Source of the DNA: Streptomyces sp. MBT53 | Lineage (GTDB): Bacteria > Actinomycetota > Actinomycetes > Streptomycetales > Streptomycetaceae | Direction of reading: 5' to 3' | Length of the DNA stretch: 33,645 nucleotides | Assembly: GCF_016654115.1 (NCBI RefSeq) | Contig: NZ_JAEQAZ010000135.1 | Span: forward strand, 1-33,645 | In this document: piece after piece, positions 1-6,433 of the stretch | Layout of the letters: every line of letters begins with the position of its first letter | How positions within the stretch are numbered: the first letter of the stretch is position 1 | Translations under genes and position numbers: made by a program | Notes under the pieces: generated by a model | The model's input: only the letters and a program-made list of their open reading frames with translations | The model's database searches: none | What the model was told of the DNA's origin: nothing

Positions 1-474
1 GACGACTACCTCGTCAAACCCTTCCTCATACGGGAGTTGATCGCCCGCATGCGCGCGGTGCAACGCCGCCGCACGAACGCCCCGCCGCCCGCCCCGCACC
101 CCTTCGAATCCGGCCGACCCGGGGTAGTCATCGACCTGCCCGCGCCCGGACGGGGACCCGACCGCCACGGCCGGGTGGTCCTCGACCGCCAAGCCCACCG
201 CGTCTTCCTCGACGGGGCCGAAGTCCTTCTGGCGCCAAGGGAGTTCGCGCTGCTCGCCTTCCTCACGGCACGACCCGACGTGCTGGTGACCCGCGAGACC
301 ATCATGTCCTCGGTCTGGGACACCAACTGGTTCGGACCCACCAAGACCCTCGACACCCACGTCTCCGCCCTGCGGCACAAGTTCGGCGACGCCCTGAGCA
401 TCCAGGCCGTACGCGGCGTCGGCTTCCGCCTGTCGGTCGGCCCCCGCACGACGACACGCCCCTCCGCGTCATGA
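1..474 (+). CDS. OmpR-family response regulator, 5' truncated by window edge
   Basis: The open frame enters from the left edge with DDYLVKPF, the conserved end of a receiver domain (the beta5 Lys-Pro), and continues through a Pro-rich linker into a winged-helix DNA-binding domain (FLDGAEVLLAPREFALLAFL, then LDTHVSALRHKFG and the wing RGVGFRLSV). The phosphoacceptor Asp lies outside the window. Proteins of this type are phosphorylated by a histidine kinase and bind promoter DNA. The kinase is not in the window and may lie upstream. The linker between receiver and effector is unusually long for the family, about 40 residues rich in Pro and Arg. The family call is firm; the target is unknown. 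Confidence 0.92.
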   Translation, partial: DDYLVKPFLIRELIARMRAVQRRRTNAPPPAPHPFESGRPGVVIDLPAPGRGPDRHGRVVLDRQAHRVFLDGAEVLLAPREFALLAFLTARPDVLVTRETIMSSVWDTNWFGPTKTLDTHVSALRHKFGDALSIQAVRGVGFRLSVGPRTTTRPSAS

Positions 475-607
475 CGCTCCGTCCGACACCGCTCAGCAGG
501 CGGGCCGGGCCGATTCGTGGAACCGATGGATGATCTCTCGCACTGCCCGGCGCCACGCCGATGGCCGAGTGGCTTCCGGTCGTTGCCGCTCGCCTGGAGG
601 TACGGCT

Positions 608-1024
608 TCACCGGTCGGTCGGCCGACTCCGCTCCGGGAGATGGGTCTTCGCCCACTTCGCGAGTTCTTGGAGCGCGGGCTCCAACGCTGCGCCCGCGTG
701 GGTCAGTTGGTAGGACACCCGCAGTGGCGGCCCGTTGTCCACCGTGCGCACGACGAGGTCCGTGGCGGCGAGCTCGGCCAGGCGGTTGGAGAGCATGCGC
801 TCGCTGATTCCGGGGATCGCCCGGCGCAGGTCGGCGAAGTAGGTCGGTCCCGTGATCAGCACGGACATGATGGGGCCGGTCCAGCGTTTTCCGAGGAGTT
901 GGAAGACGCGTGTGATGCCCTCGTCGACCTGTATATGGGACACCTCGTCCTGCCGGGCTGCGCGCTCGTGGGTCGGGGACGTCGGGCGGTTCATACGGAT
1001 GGCGCGGTCGCACGCGTAGGTCAT
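608..1024 (-). CDS. HxlR-family winged-helix transcriptional regulator
   Basis: A 138-residue protein of normal family length. The signature is ITRVFQLLGKRWTGPIMSVL followed by FADLRRAIPGISERMLSNRL (recognition helix) and the wing ending in VSYQLTHAGAAL. HxlR proteins bind as dimers near the genes they control and often answer to reactive aldehydes, quinones or redox stress. The Cys that many members carry just before the first helix is not present; the only Cys is near the N-terminus (residue 5). The start ATG is preceded by GAGGAG six bases upstream. It is the last gene of a minus-strand group after the short SDR, 52 bases downstream of it, so it may control those oxidoreductases. That role is inferred. 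Confidence 0.9.
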   Translation of the reverse strand: MTYACDRAIRMNRPTSPTHERAARQDEVSHIQVDEGITRVFQLLGKRWTGPIMSVLITGPTYFADLRRAIPGISERMLSNRLAELAATDLVVRTVDNGPPLRVSYQLTHAGAALEPALQELAKWAKTHLPERSRPTDR

Positions 1025-1076
1025 GGCGTCTCCTCTGCGGGCAGATGCTGCTCGTGGCAGGACGATCAGTCGTGGG

Positions 1077-1754
1077 TCAGCCTCTGAAGATTCGCTCGGA
1101 CTGGTCGCGGTGGGTGATGTGCAAGTCCCAGTAGAGGAGGGAGAGTTGATCAGCCGTGGCCCGTGGCTGCCCGTAGAAGGTGGGGGTGCCGATCGTCGCG
1201 TCGATGCCGATGTGGGCGGCCTGGATGCCGGTGTCGGCCAGCTCCTTGTGCAGGTTGATCGCCCAGTTGCGCAGTGCGGCCATGGCCGTGCCGCTGGGAG
1301 CGGTTGACGGCTGGGGGTTCATGGAGGTGGCACGGGTGGTGAACAGCAGGGTGCCCGTTCCGGCTTCGCGCATCGCGGGCAGCACCGCCTCGGTGGCGGC
1401 GATGGCACCGTAGAGCTGGAACTCGATCTCGTGCTGCACGTGCGTGAGTTCGGTCTCGGCGGGCGTGGTCGCCTTGATGGTGCCGAGCCCGGCCGACGGG
1501 GAGTACTCCAGCACGTCGATCCCGCCGAACTCCGCGGCGGCGTCCTTCAGCGCCTGCGTGAGAGCGTCGCGGTCGAGTACGTCCGCGGGGAACGCGGCGG
1601 CGGTGATGCCCTCGGCGGTCAGAGTGCTCACGAGGTCGTCGAGCTTGGTGCGGTTGCGGGCGATCAGGGCGACGTCATAGCCCTGGGAGCCGAAGGTACG
1701 GGCGATGGCCAGGCCCAGCCGAGGGCCGGCTCCGACGATGGCGATGCTGGTCAC
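1077..1754 (-). CDS. Atypical short-chain dehydrogenase (SDR), paralogue A
   Basis: A 225-residue Rossmann protein. The N-terminal nucleotide motif is VGAGPRLGLAIARTFG rather than the classical TGxxxGxG, followed by the Asp-Val pair (FPADV, about 58-62) that normally contacts the adenine. Where classical SDRs carry YxxxK this protein reads PSGTAMAALRNWA, so both the catalytic Tyr and Lys are missing; activity as an ordinary reductase is doubtful. The GTG start at 1754 overlaps the stop of the small gene upstream (GTGA), and AAAGGA lies before it. The first half of the gene is almost identical in DNA to the SDR at 2028-2729, while the second half has diverged, including the substrate-binding part. 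Confidence 0.85.
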   Translation of the reverse strand: MTSIAIVGAGPRLGLAIARTFGSQGYDVALIARNRTKLDDLVSTLTAEGITAAAFPADVLDRDALTQALKDAAAEFGGIDVLEYSPSAGLGTIKATTPAETELTHVQHEIEFQLYGAIAATEAVLPAMREAGTGTLLFTTRATSMNPQPSTAPSGTAMAALRNWAINLHKELADTGIQAAHIGIDATIGTPTFYGQPRATADQLSLLYWDLHITHRDQSERIFRG

Positions 1755-1765
1755 AGCGATCCTTT
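1566..1765. repeat. Near-identical 200-bp duplication, copy A
   Basis: Bases 1566-1765 match 2541-2740 (constant offset 975) with five mismatches that I counted by eye. The match covers the 5' part of both SDR genes and also the untranslated AAAGGATCGCT ribosome-site segment. Similarity drops further into both genes. Confidence 0.85.
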
Positions 1766-1897
1766 GAGGTCCACGACGGTCAGATCCTCTCCGTCACGCA
1801 TGCGGATCAGAGCGCCTCTGAACGCCTCGACGAGACGTGCCGAGTGGGGGTCGAACGGCATCGAGTCGATGTCTGACGGGTCGGTGGCTGTGGTCAC
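1751..1897 (-). CDS. Small 48-residue protein coupled to SDR paralogue A
   Basis: The GTG start at 1897 has AAGGAA five bases upstream, and the stop overlaps the next gene's GTG by four bases, which fits translational coupling. The product is acidic at the N-terminus (TDPSDIDSMPFD) and ends in a short helix-like stretch (LVEAFRGALIRMRDGEDLTVVDL). It has no signal peptide or membrane segment. The open frame continues upstream to 1975, but only the internal GTG has a ribosome site. I do not recognise the family. It might be a free-standing subunit or a leader that sets translation of the SDR. Coding status is likely but not certain. Confidence 0.6.
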   Translation of the reverse strand: MTTATDPSDIDSMPFDPHSARLVEAFRGALIRMRDGEDLTVVDLKGSL

Positions 1898-1958
1898 TTC
1901 TGTTTCCTTGCGTGGAGGGAAGAGTCGTAGGCGGCCCCAACCAGTCGGCCCTCTTCCG

Positions 1959-1995
1959 GGATCGCGCCGTGGCATGGCGAGCCGCGGCGCGATCC
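1959..1995 (-). terminator. Long GC-rich hairpin between SDR paralogue B and the small gene
   Basis: Arms 1959-1973 and 1981-1995 pair over 15 bases (ggatcgcgccgtggc with gccgcggcgcgatcc, one T-G wobble) around a seven-base loop. It lies 32 bases after the stop of the upstream SDR on the minus strand. There is no U-tract, as is common for actinobacterial terminators. It could end the SDR B transcript or only attenuate it into the genes below. Confidence 0.6.
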
Positions 1996-2027
1996 GGGTT
2001 CGGCGAGGGGACGGGACCGGTCCGGTG

Positions 2028-2729
2028 TCAGCCGCGGGGGAAGCCCTTGTCGTCGAGCTTGAAGACGAGCTCGTCCTCGTCCCGCTTGGTGGTGTGCAGC
2101 TCCCAGTACATCGGTGAGATCTGCTCGGGCCGGGCCGCCTCCACGCCGGGGAGGACGGAGACGCCGATCGAGGAGTCGATGCCGACGTGGGCTGCCTGGA
2201 TGCCCGTGCCGAGCAGTTCCTTGTGCAGGTTCATCGCCCAGTTGCGCAGCGCCGCGGCGGCGGCGTTGACGTTGGCGACGCGCGGGTCGGGCCAGATCGA
2301 GCCGGCGCCGGTGGTGTAGAGCAGGGTGCCCGCGCCGGCCTCGCGCATCGCGGGCAGCACCGCCTTGGTGGCGGCGATGGCCCCGTACAGCTGGAAGTTC
2401 ATCTCGAACTCCACATGGGACGGTTCGGTCCCGGCGGGAGTGGTCAGCGCGGTGACGCCGAACGTGCCCACCGGGGAGTACTCCAGGACGTCGATCCCGC
2501 CGAACTGCGCGGCGGCGTCCTTGAGTGCCTGGGTGAGGGCGTCGCGGTCGAGTACGTCCGCGGGGAACGCGGCGGCGGTGATGCCCTCGGCGGTCAGAGT
2601 GCTCACGAGGTCGTCGAGCTTGGTGCGGTTACGGGCGATCAGGGCGACGTCGTAGCCCTGGGAGCCGAAGGTACGGGCGATGGCCAGGCCCAGCTGGGGG
2701 CCGGCTCCGACAATGGCGATGCTGGTCAC
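2028..2729 (-). CDS. Atypical short-chain dehydrogenase (SDR), paralogue B
   Basis: A 233-residue homologue of the SDR at 1077-1754. It shares the GAGPQLGLAIARTFG nucleotide motif and also lacks YxxxK (RVANVNAAAAALRNWA in that position). The GTG at 2729 is chosen because AAAGGA lies seven bases before it and because the paralogue starts at the same residue; the frame is open 129 bases further upstream without a better site. The C-terminal half differs from paralogue A (LDDKGFPRG end, GVEAARPEQISPMYWELH), so substrates or partners probably differ. It is divergent from the TetR gene at 2896, with operator-like repeats between them, so it is the likely main target of that repressor. This is inference from layout. 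Confidence 0.85.
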   Translation of the reverse strand: MTSIAIVGAGPQLGLAIARTFGSQGYDVALIARNRTKLDDLVSTLTAEGITAAAFPADVLDRDALTQALKDAAAQFGGIDVLEYSPVGTFGVTALTTPAGTEPSHVEFEMNFQLYGAIAATKAVLPAMREAGAGTLLYTTGAGSIWPDPRVANVNAAAAALRNWAMNLHKELLGTGIQAAHVGIDSSIGVSVLPGVEAARPEQISPMYWELHTTKRDEDELVFKLDDKGFPRG

Positions 2730-2740
2730 AGCGATCCTTT
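2541..2740. repeat. Near-identical 200-bp duplication, copy B
   Basis: Partner of the copy at 1566-1765. The conserved block stops just upstream of the ribosome site, so the promoters of the two genes are not duplicated with it. Confidence 0.85.
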
Positions 2741-2800
2741 CGCGGTGCGCCGTCGAGGAGTCACGAGCGGCGCCGAAGAGACGGAGAAATATGGAGTGGG

Positions 2801-2878
2801 CTATCCGTTTCGTGATTCGGATAGGCTTTTCCGGTTCACTGCAATCACCGTAGCACACGAAATGGATAGGGCTTTCCG
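2801..2878. promoter_or_regulatory. Probable TetR operator region between SDR B and tetR
   Basis: An inverted repeat ctatccg/cggatag occupies 2801-2824 with a ten-base spacer. Two 15-base direct copies with two mismatches lie at 2819-2833 (ggataggcttttccg) and 2864-2878 (ggatagggctttccg), the second just upstream of the TetR -10. The stretch is visibly richer in A+T than its surroundings. Placement suggests that the TetR protein represses both its own gene and the divergent SDR group. Confidence 0.55.
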
Positions 2879-2883
2879 ATTGC

Positions 2884-2889
2884 TAGACT
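2884..2889 (+). promoter_or_regulatory. -10 element of a probably leaderless tetR transcript
   Basis: TAGACT ends six bases before the ATG at 2896, and the intervening bases are only GCCCCC, with no ribosome site. A transcript from this -10 would start at or next to the A of ATG. I see no convincing -35. Confidence 0.5.
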
Positions 2890-2895
2890 GCCCCC

Positions 2896-3597
2896 ATGAA
2901 CCCCGGCGACCAGCACTCCGACGCCCCCGCCGCCCAGCCCGTGCGCAGCGACGTCGAGCGCAACCGGGGGCGGATCCTCGCCGCCGCGCGCACCGTGTTC
3001 GCACGCGACGGCCTCAGCGCCTCGATGGCCTCCGTGGCCCGCGAGACAGGTGTCGGGATCGCCACCGTCTTCCGTCACTTCCCCACGAAGGAAGCGCTGG
3101 TCGCGGCCGTCTTCACCGATCGCATGGACGCCTACGCCGACGCGGTCGTCACCGCCCTCGAGGACCCCGACCCCTGGCACGGTTTCACCGGCTACATCGA
3201 GGCCGCCTGCGCGATGCAGGCCGCCGACAACGGCTTCGCCGACGTCCTGACCATGACCTTCCCCACCGCCAGGGCCATGGAGAAGCGTCGGAACGAGGCG
3301 TACGAGGGCATGGTGCGGCTCATCGGTCGCGCCAAGGCCACGGGCCGACTGCGCGAGGACTTCGACCCCTCCGACCTGGTGCTGCTGCACATGGCCAACC
3401 TCGGCGTCGTCAACGCCTGCGGCGACGCCGCTCCCGACGCCTGGCGACGCGTCGTAGCCCTGATGATCCAGTCCTTCGAGGCCCCGGCCCGGGCCCCCCT
3501 TCCCGCGTCGCCCGCGCACGACGACCTCTACAGGGCCATGCTCCGCGCCCTGCCGGCAGGCGAGACCGTCGCGCGGAAGCCTGAGCCCAACGGCTGA
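2896..3597 (+). CDS. TetR-family transcriptional regulator
   Basis: A 233-residue protein with the N-terminal TetR helix-turn-helix: RILAAARTVFARDGLSASMA, then VARETGVGIATVFRHFPTKEALVAAVF (about residues 17-70). The C-terminal ligand-binding half carries a run of helices without a family signature I can name. TetR proteins repress as dimers and release DNA on binding a small molecule. The gene faces away from the SDR group, and the 166-base gap holds a palindrome and paired repeats that could be its operators. No ribosome site precedes the ATG, so translation is probably leaderless. The ligand is unknown. Confidence 0.93.
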   Translation: MNPGDQHSDAPAAQPVRSDVERNRGRILAAARTVFARDGLSASMASVARETGVGIATVFRHFPTKEALVAAVFTDRMDAYADAVVTALEDPDPWHGFTGYIEAACAMQAADNGFADVLTMTFPTARAMEKRRNEAYEGMVRLIGRAKATGRLREDFDPSDLVLLHMANLGVVNACGDAAPDAWRRVVALMIQSFEAPARAPLPASPAHDDLYRAMLRALPAGETVARKPEPNG

Positions 3598-3629
3598 CTT
3601 ACCGGCCCCCGACTCAGGGCGGTCGAGAG

Positions 3630-3642
3630 GCCCGTCACGGGC
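3630..3642. terminator. Short hairpin between convergent genes
   Basis: gcccg-tca-cgggc lies in the 45-base gap between the stops of tetR and the LuxR giant. The stem is only five bases, so it is a weak candidate for a bidirectional terminator. Confidence 0.3.
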
Positions 3643-6315
3643 TCACAGGTGGAGTCGGCCGGCGAGCATCGCCATGGCGAGTTCGACGCGTGAGCCGTGG
3701 CCCGTGCGGGAGAACAGTCGCGACAACCGGCCCTCGACGCTCTTCTCGCTGGCTCGGAGGATCCTCGCGATCTGCTTGTTCGTCAGCCCCTCGGAGACGA
3801 GTACGGCGAGCAGCCGTTCGTTCTCCTCCGCGGTGGCCCGCCGCCCCGGTACGGCCACTCCGTGCGCGCGCATGAGAAGGCGCAGCCAGAACCGGGGCAT
3901 CAGTGCGTCGAATTCGCCGAGCAGGGCGTACGTGTCCCGCAGCATCGCCGGATCACCCATGCCGGAGCGGATGAGTTGGTACAGGACGGCGCTCTCTTCC
4001 AGGGGCTGCTGCCGCTGCTGGGCCAGCTGCCTCGCGGCCCGCCCCGCGCCGTGGTCGGTGTGGACGGCCGCGTGCAGGACGAGCCGGATCATCTCGGCCC
4101 GCTCGGTACCCAGCCTGTGGGCGACTCTCGTCGCGTTCGCCAGGGATTCCTTCAGAACCTCGGGTCGCCCGGCGTGCATCGCGGCGTCGGCCACCCGCAG
4201 CCACAACAGGTCGGTCCCCGCCACCACGCCGTCGGACTCGGCGCGGTGCACGGCCGTACGCAGCAGGTTCTCCGCACGGTCGACCTCTGTGCAGACCAGT
4301 TCGCACAGAGCCTGGGCGGAGGTGAGCAGATGGGGCAGCATCGGCTGCCTGGCGCGGGCCAGCGCGAGGAGTTCGCCGGCGCGGGTGAACCGGCCGCCGT
4401 ACACGAGCAGGACCGCAGCGTGGTGGTACATCTCGCTCTGGACGGCGTCGCAGGTGTGCACGCCGGTGATGGCGCTCCGGCGTGCCAGGTCCATGGCTTC
4501 CCGAGGACGCCCCCGGTGGAGGGCGATGAGCATACGGCTGGGCAGGCCCAGCTGCCGCCGGTTTCTCCCGGTGTCGGAGAGCAGTTGTTCGGCCCGGCGG
4601 ATCTCGCCCAGGGTCAGCAGTTCACCGACCCGGCAGTGCACCTCGGCGGCTGTCGCCTCGTCGGCACGGTGACGGGCGGGCAGAGTGGTGATGCTCCGCT
4701 CCACCCCCTCCGTGTTGCCCAGCCACAACTCCGCCGTCGCGGTGAGGAATTCGGCCTTCCACTCGACCAGCCCGCTCCCGTCGCGCCGCCGGACCGCCCC
4801 CAGCAGGTCACGGACCTCGTGCCAACGGCCGAGCAGCAGCAGGGCGCAGCCGCGCGTGACGGCTCGTTCCAGAGGCCCTTCCGGGCCGGGGTGTTGGAGC
4901 CAGCCGTCAGCCGCGATCTTTTCCAGGGTGGTGTTGTCTCCCGCCCGGTACAGAGCGGCCAGGTGCGCGAAGCAGACGTCGAGGAGTTGGTCCGGACGCA
5001 GGTGGTCGCGGTGGGTCCGCTGCACGAGCCGCAGGGAGTTCAGTCCCTCCTCGGGTCTGCCCTGCGCCAGGCAGATCTTCGCGTGCTCCAGCAGAAGGCG
5101 GAGCCGCTCGACCGGGTCCGAGGTCAGATCGGCGACCGCCCGCAGCCACCGGGCGCCGCGATGGTCGTCGTACGCGTTGTCGGCGTTGTCGTGCGCCAAC
5201 CGCAGGGTGGCGGCCATCAGTTCGGTTCTCGCCCGCTCCGGGTCCACCAGATTTCCCGCAGCCGCGAGTTGCTCGGGGAGGTAGGAAGGGTCGGCGCAGT
5301 GCGCGGTGCCCTGCCACAGCGCGGACACGGCGATGCGGGCCAGGTTCCGCCGCTCGTAGGGGCCGAGCGAGGCCGCGACAGCGGCCCCGGCCAGCGGCAG
5401 CTGGTACTCCCAGACGGAATCCGACCGGCGGTAGCGCAGGACGCCTGCCTCCGCGAGCCGCGTGAGCAGGCCACGGGCCTCCTGCCCGGTGACGGCGACG
5501 GCCTCGGCCGTCAGTCGTGGCACAGCCTCGCCCAGCGGGCCGAGCACGGCCACCGCTTTGGCGACCTCCCAGACCGGCCCGTCCGTGTCACGGACGGGCA
5601 GTGCCAGTTCCTCGAGGGCGAAGGGGAGCGTGCAGGTGTCGCCGCCGACGAGATAGGCATGCCGGTCGACCACCCGGACGACTCCCTGGTCCCGGGCGGT
5701 TCGCAGCACCGCGCGAGCCGCGGCGGGCCAGCCCCGGGTGAGGCGCCACAGCCAGGAGACCAGCGTCGGTTCCGCGCGGGCCTCGATCTCGGCGGCGATC
5801 ATGTCACCCAGTCCGCGGCGCGAGAGGGGCCGCAGGTTCACGTGGTGCACCAGCCCGTGCTGCCGCAGTCGGCCGAGCACCGTGGCGAACGCGGCCCGGG
5901 ACGCCCGGGACAGGGGAAGTGTGACGGTACCCACACATCTCGTGTTCGTCCCGTCCAACTGCCGGATCACGCCTTCCAACGAGAACAGTTCGTCCGGGGA
6001 GAGATGCTGGAGATGTTCGAGTATGAGTACCTGTCCGCGCTTTCCGTCTCCGGCCGCATAACCGATCAGGTGGTCGGAAATCTGAAATTTAGGTGAAGGA
6101 TCTGCAAAGCTAATGCGCACCGTCTCCGGGGTGGCGCCGAGAGCCTCTGTCCCGTACACCCTGTCGTGCGCCGACAATTCACCGAGAACGGATCCGAGTT
6201 CCATACCGGAGGGACTGCTCAGCACGACAAGTCGCGGGGAGCCGGGCACGCGGATCGCTTCGAGCGTATCGACGGCGACACGCGCGTAGGGCGGGACGCT
6301 GTGCGCTGCATGCAT
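3643..6315 (-). CDS. Large LuxR-family regulator with degenerate P-loop (LAL-like)
   Basis: 890 residues if translation begins at the ATG at 6315 (GAGGA just upstream). A frame open to 6672 would run into the divergent gene and is unlikely. The order is an ATPase-like domain (about 1-300), helical TPR-like repeats (about 330-800) and a C-terminal LuxR helix-turn-helix (about 826-885: LVSEGLTNKQIARILRASEKSVEGRLSRLF). In LAL proteins the first domain binds ATP through GxxGxGKT. Here the site reads SSPSGMELGS (about 33-42) without Lys, and the Walker B strand is VLILEHL with Glu in place of Asp. ATP hydrolysis is therefore unlikely. LAL proteins usually activate biosynthetic or catabolic clusters. 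Its neighbour has an intact P-loop, so the two may act together. Confidence 0.9.
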   Translation of the reverse strand: MHAAHSVPPYARVAVDTLEAIRVPGSPRLVVLSSPSGMELGSVLGELSAHDRVYGTEALGATPETVRISFADPSPKFQISDHLIGYAAGDGKRGQVLILEHLQHLSPDELFSLEGVIRQLDGTNTRCVGTVTLPLSRASRAAFATVLGRLRQHGLVHHVNLRPLSRRGLGDMIAAEIEARAEPTLVSWLWRLTRGWPAAARAVLRTARDQGVVRVVDRHAYLVGGDTCTLPFALEELALPVRDTDGPVWEVAKAVAVLGPLGEAVPRLTAEAVAVTGQEARGLLTRLAEAGVLRYRRSDSVWEYQLPLAGAAVAASLGPYERRNLARIAVSALWQGTAHCADPSYLPEQLAAAGNLVDPERARTELMAATLRLAHDNADNAYDDHRGARWLRAVADLTSDPVERLRLLLEHAKICLAQGRPEEGLNSLRLVQRTHRDHLRPDQLLDVCFAHLAALYRAGDNTTLEKIAADGWLQHPGPEGPLERAVTRGCALLLLGRWHEVRDLLGAVRRRDGSGLVEWKAEFLTATAELWLGNTEGVERSITTLPARHRADEATAAEVHCRVGELLTLGEIRRAEQLLSDTGRNRRQLGLPSRMLIALHRGRPREAMDLARRSAITGVHTCDAVQSEMYHHAAVLLVYGGRFTRAGELLALARARQPMLPHLLTSAQALCELVCTEVDRAENLLRTAVHRAESDGVVAGTDLLWLRVADAAMHAGRPEVLKESLANATRVAHRLGTERAEMIRLVLHAAVHTDHGAGRAARQLAQQRQQPLEESAVLYQLIRSGMGDPAMLRDTYALLGEFDALMPRFWLRLLMRAHGVAVPGRRATAEENERLLAVLVSEGLTNKQIARILRASEKSVEGRLSRLFSRTGHGSRVELAMAMLAGRLHL

Positions 6316-6433
6316 GGATCCTCGCAGGGTGGCAGGGCTCAACCAGATGTTAACCGGCCGCGTCTGTCCAGCGAAGAGAACCGATACGAGGGTGAGGAGG
6401 GCGGGAGCGGTGGCACCGAGAGGGGGTCGGGTC

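Noticed and set aside
3697..6096. 799-residue plus-strand open frame
   Set aside because: Antisense shadow of the LuxR giant: rich in Gly, Gln and Arg, no domain, no ribosome site.
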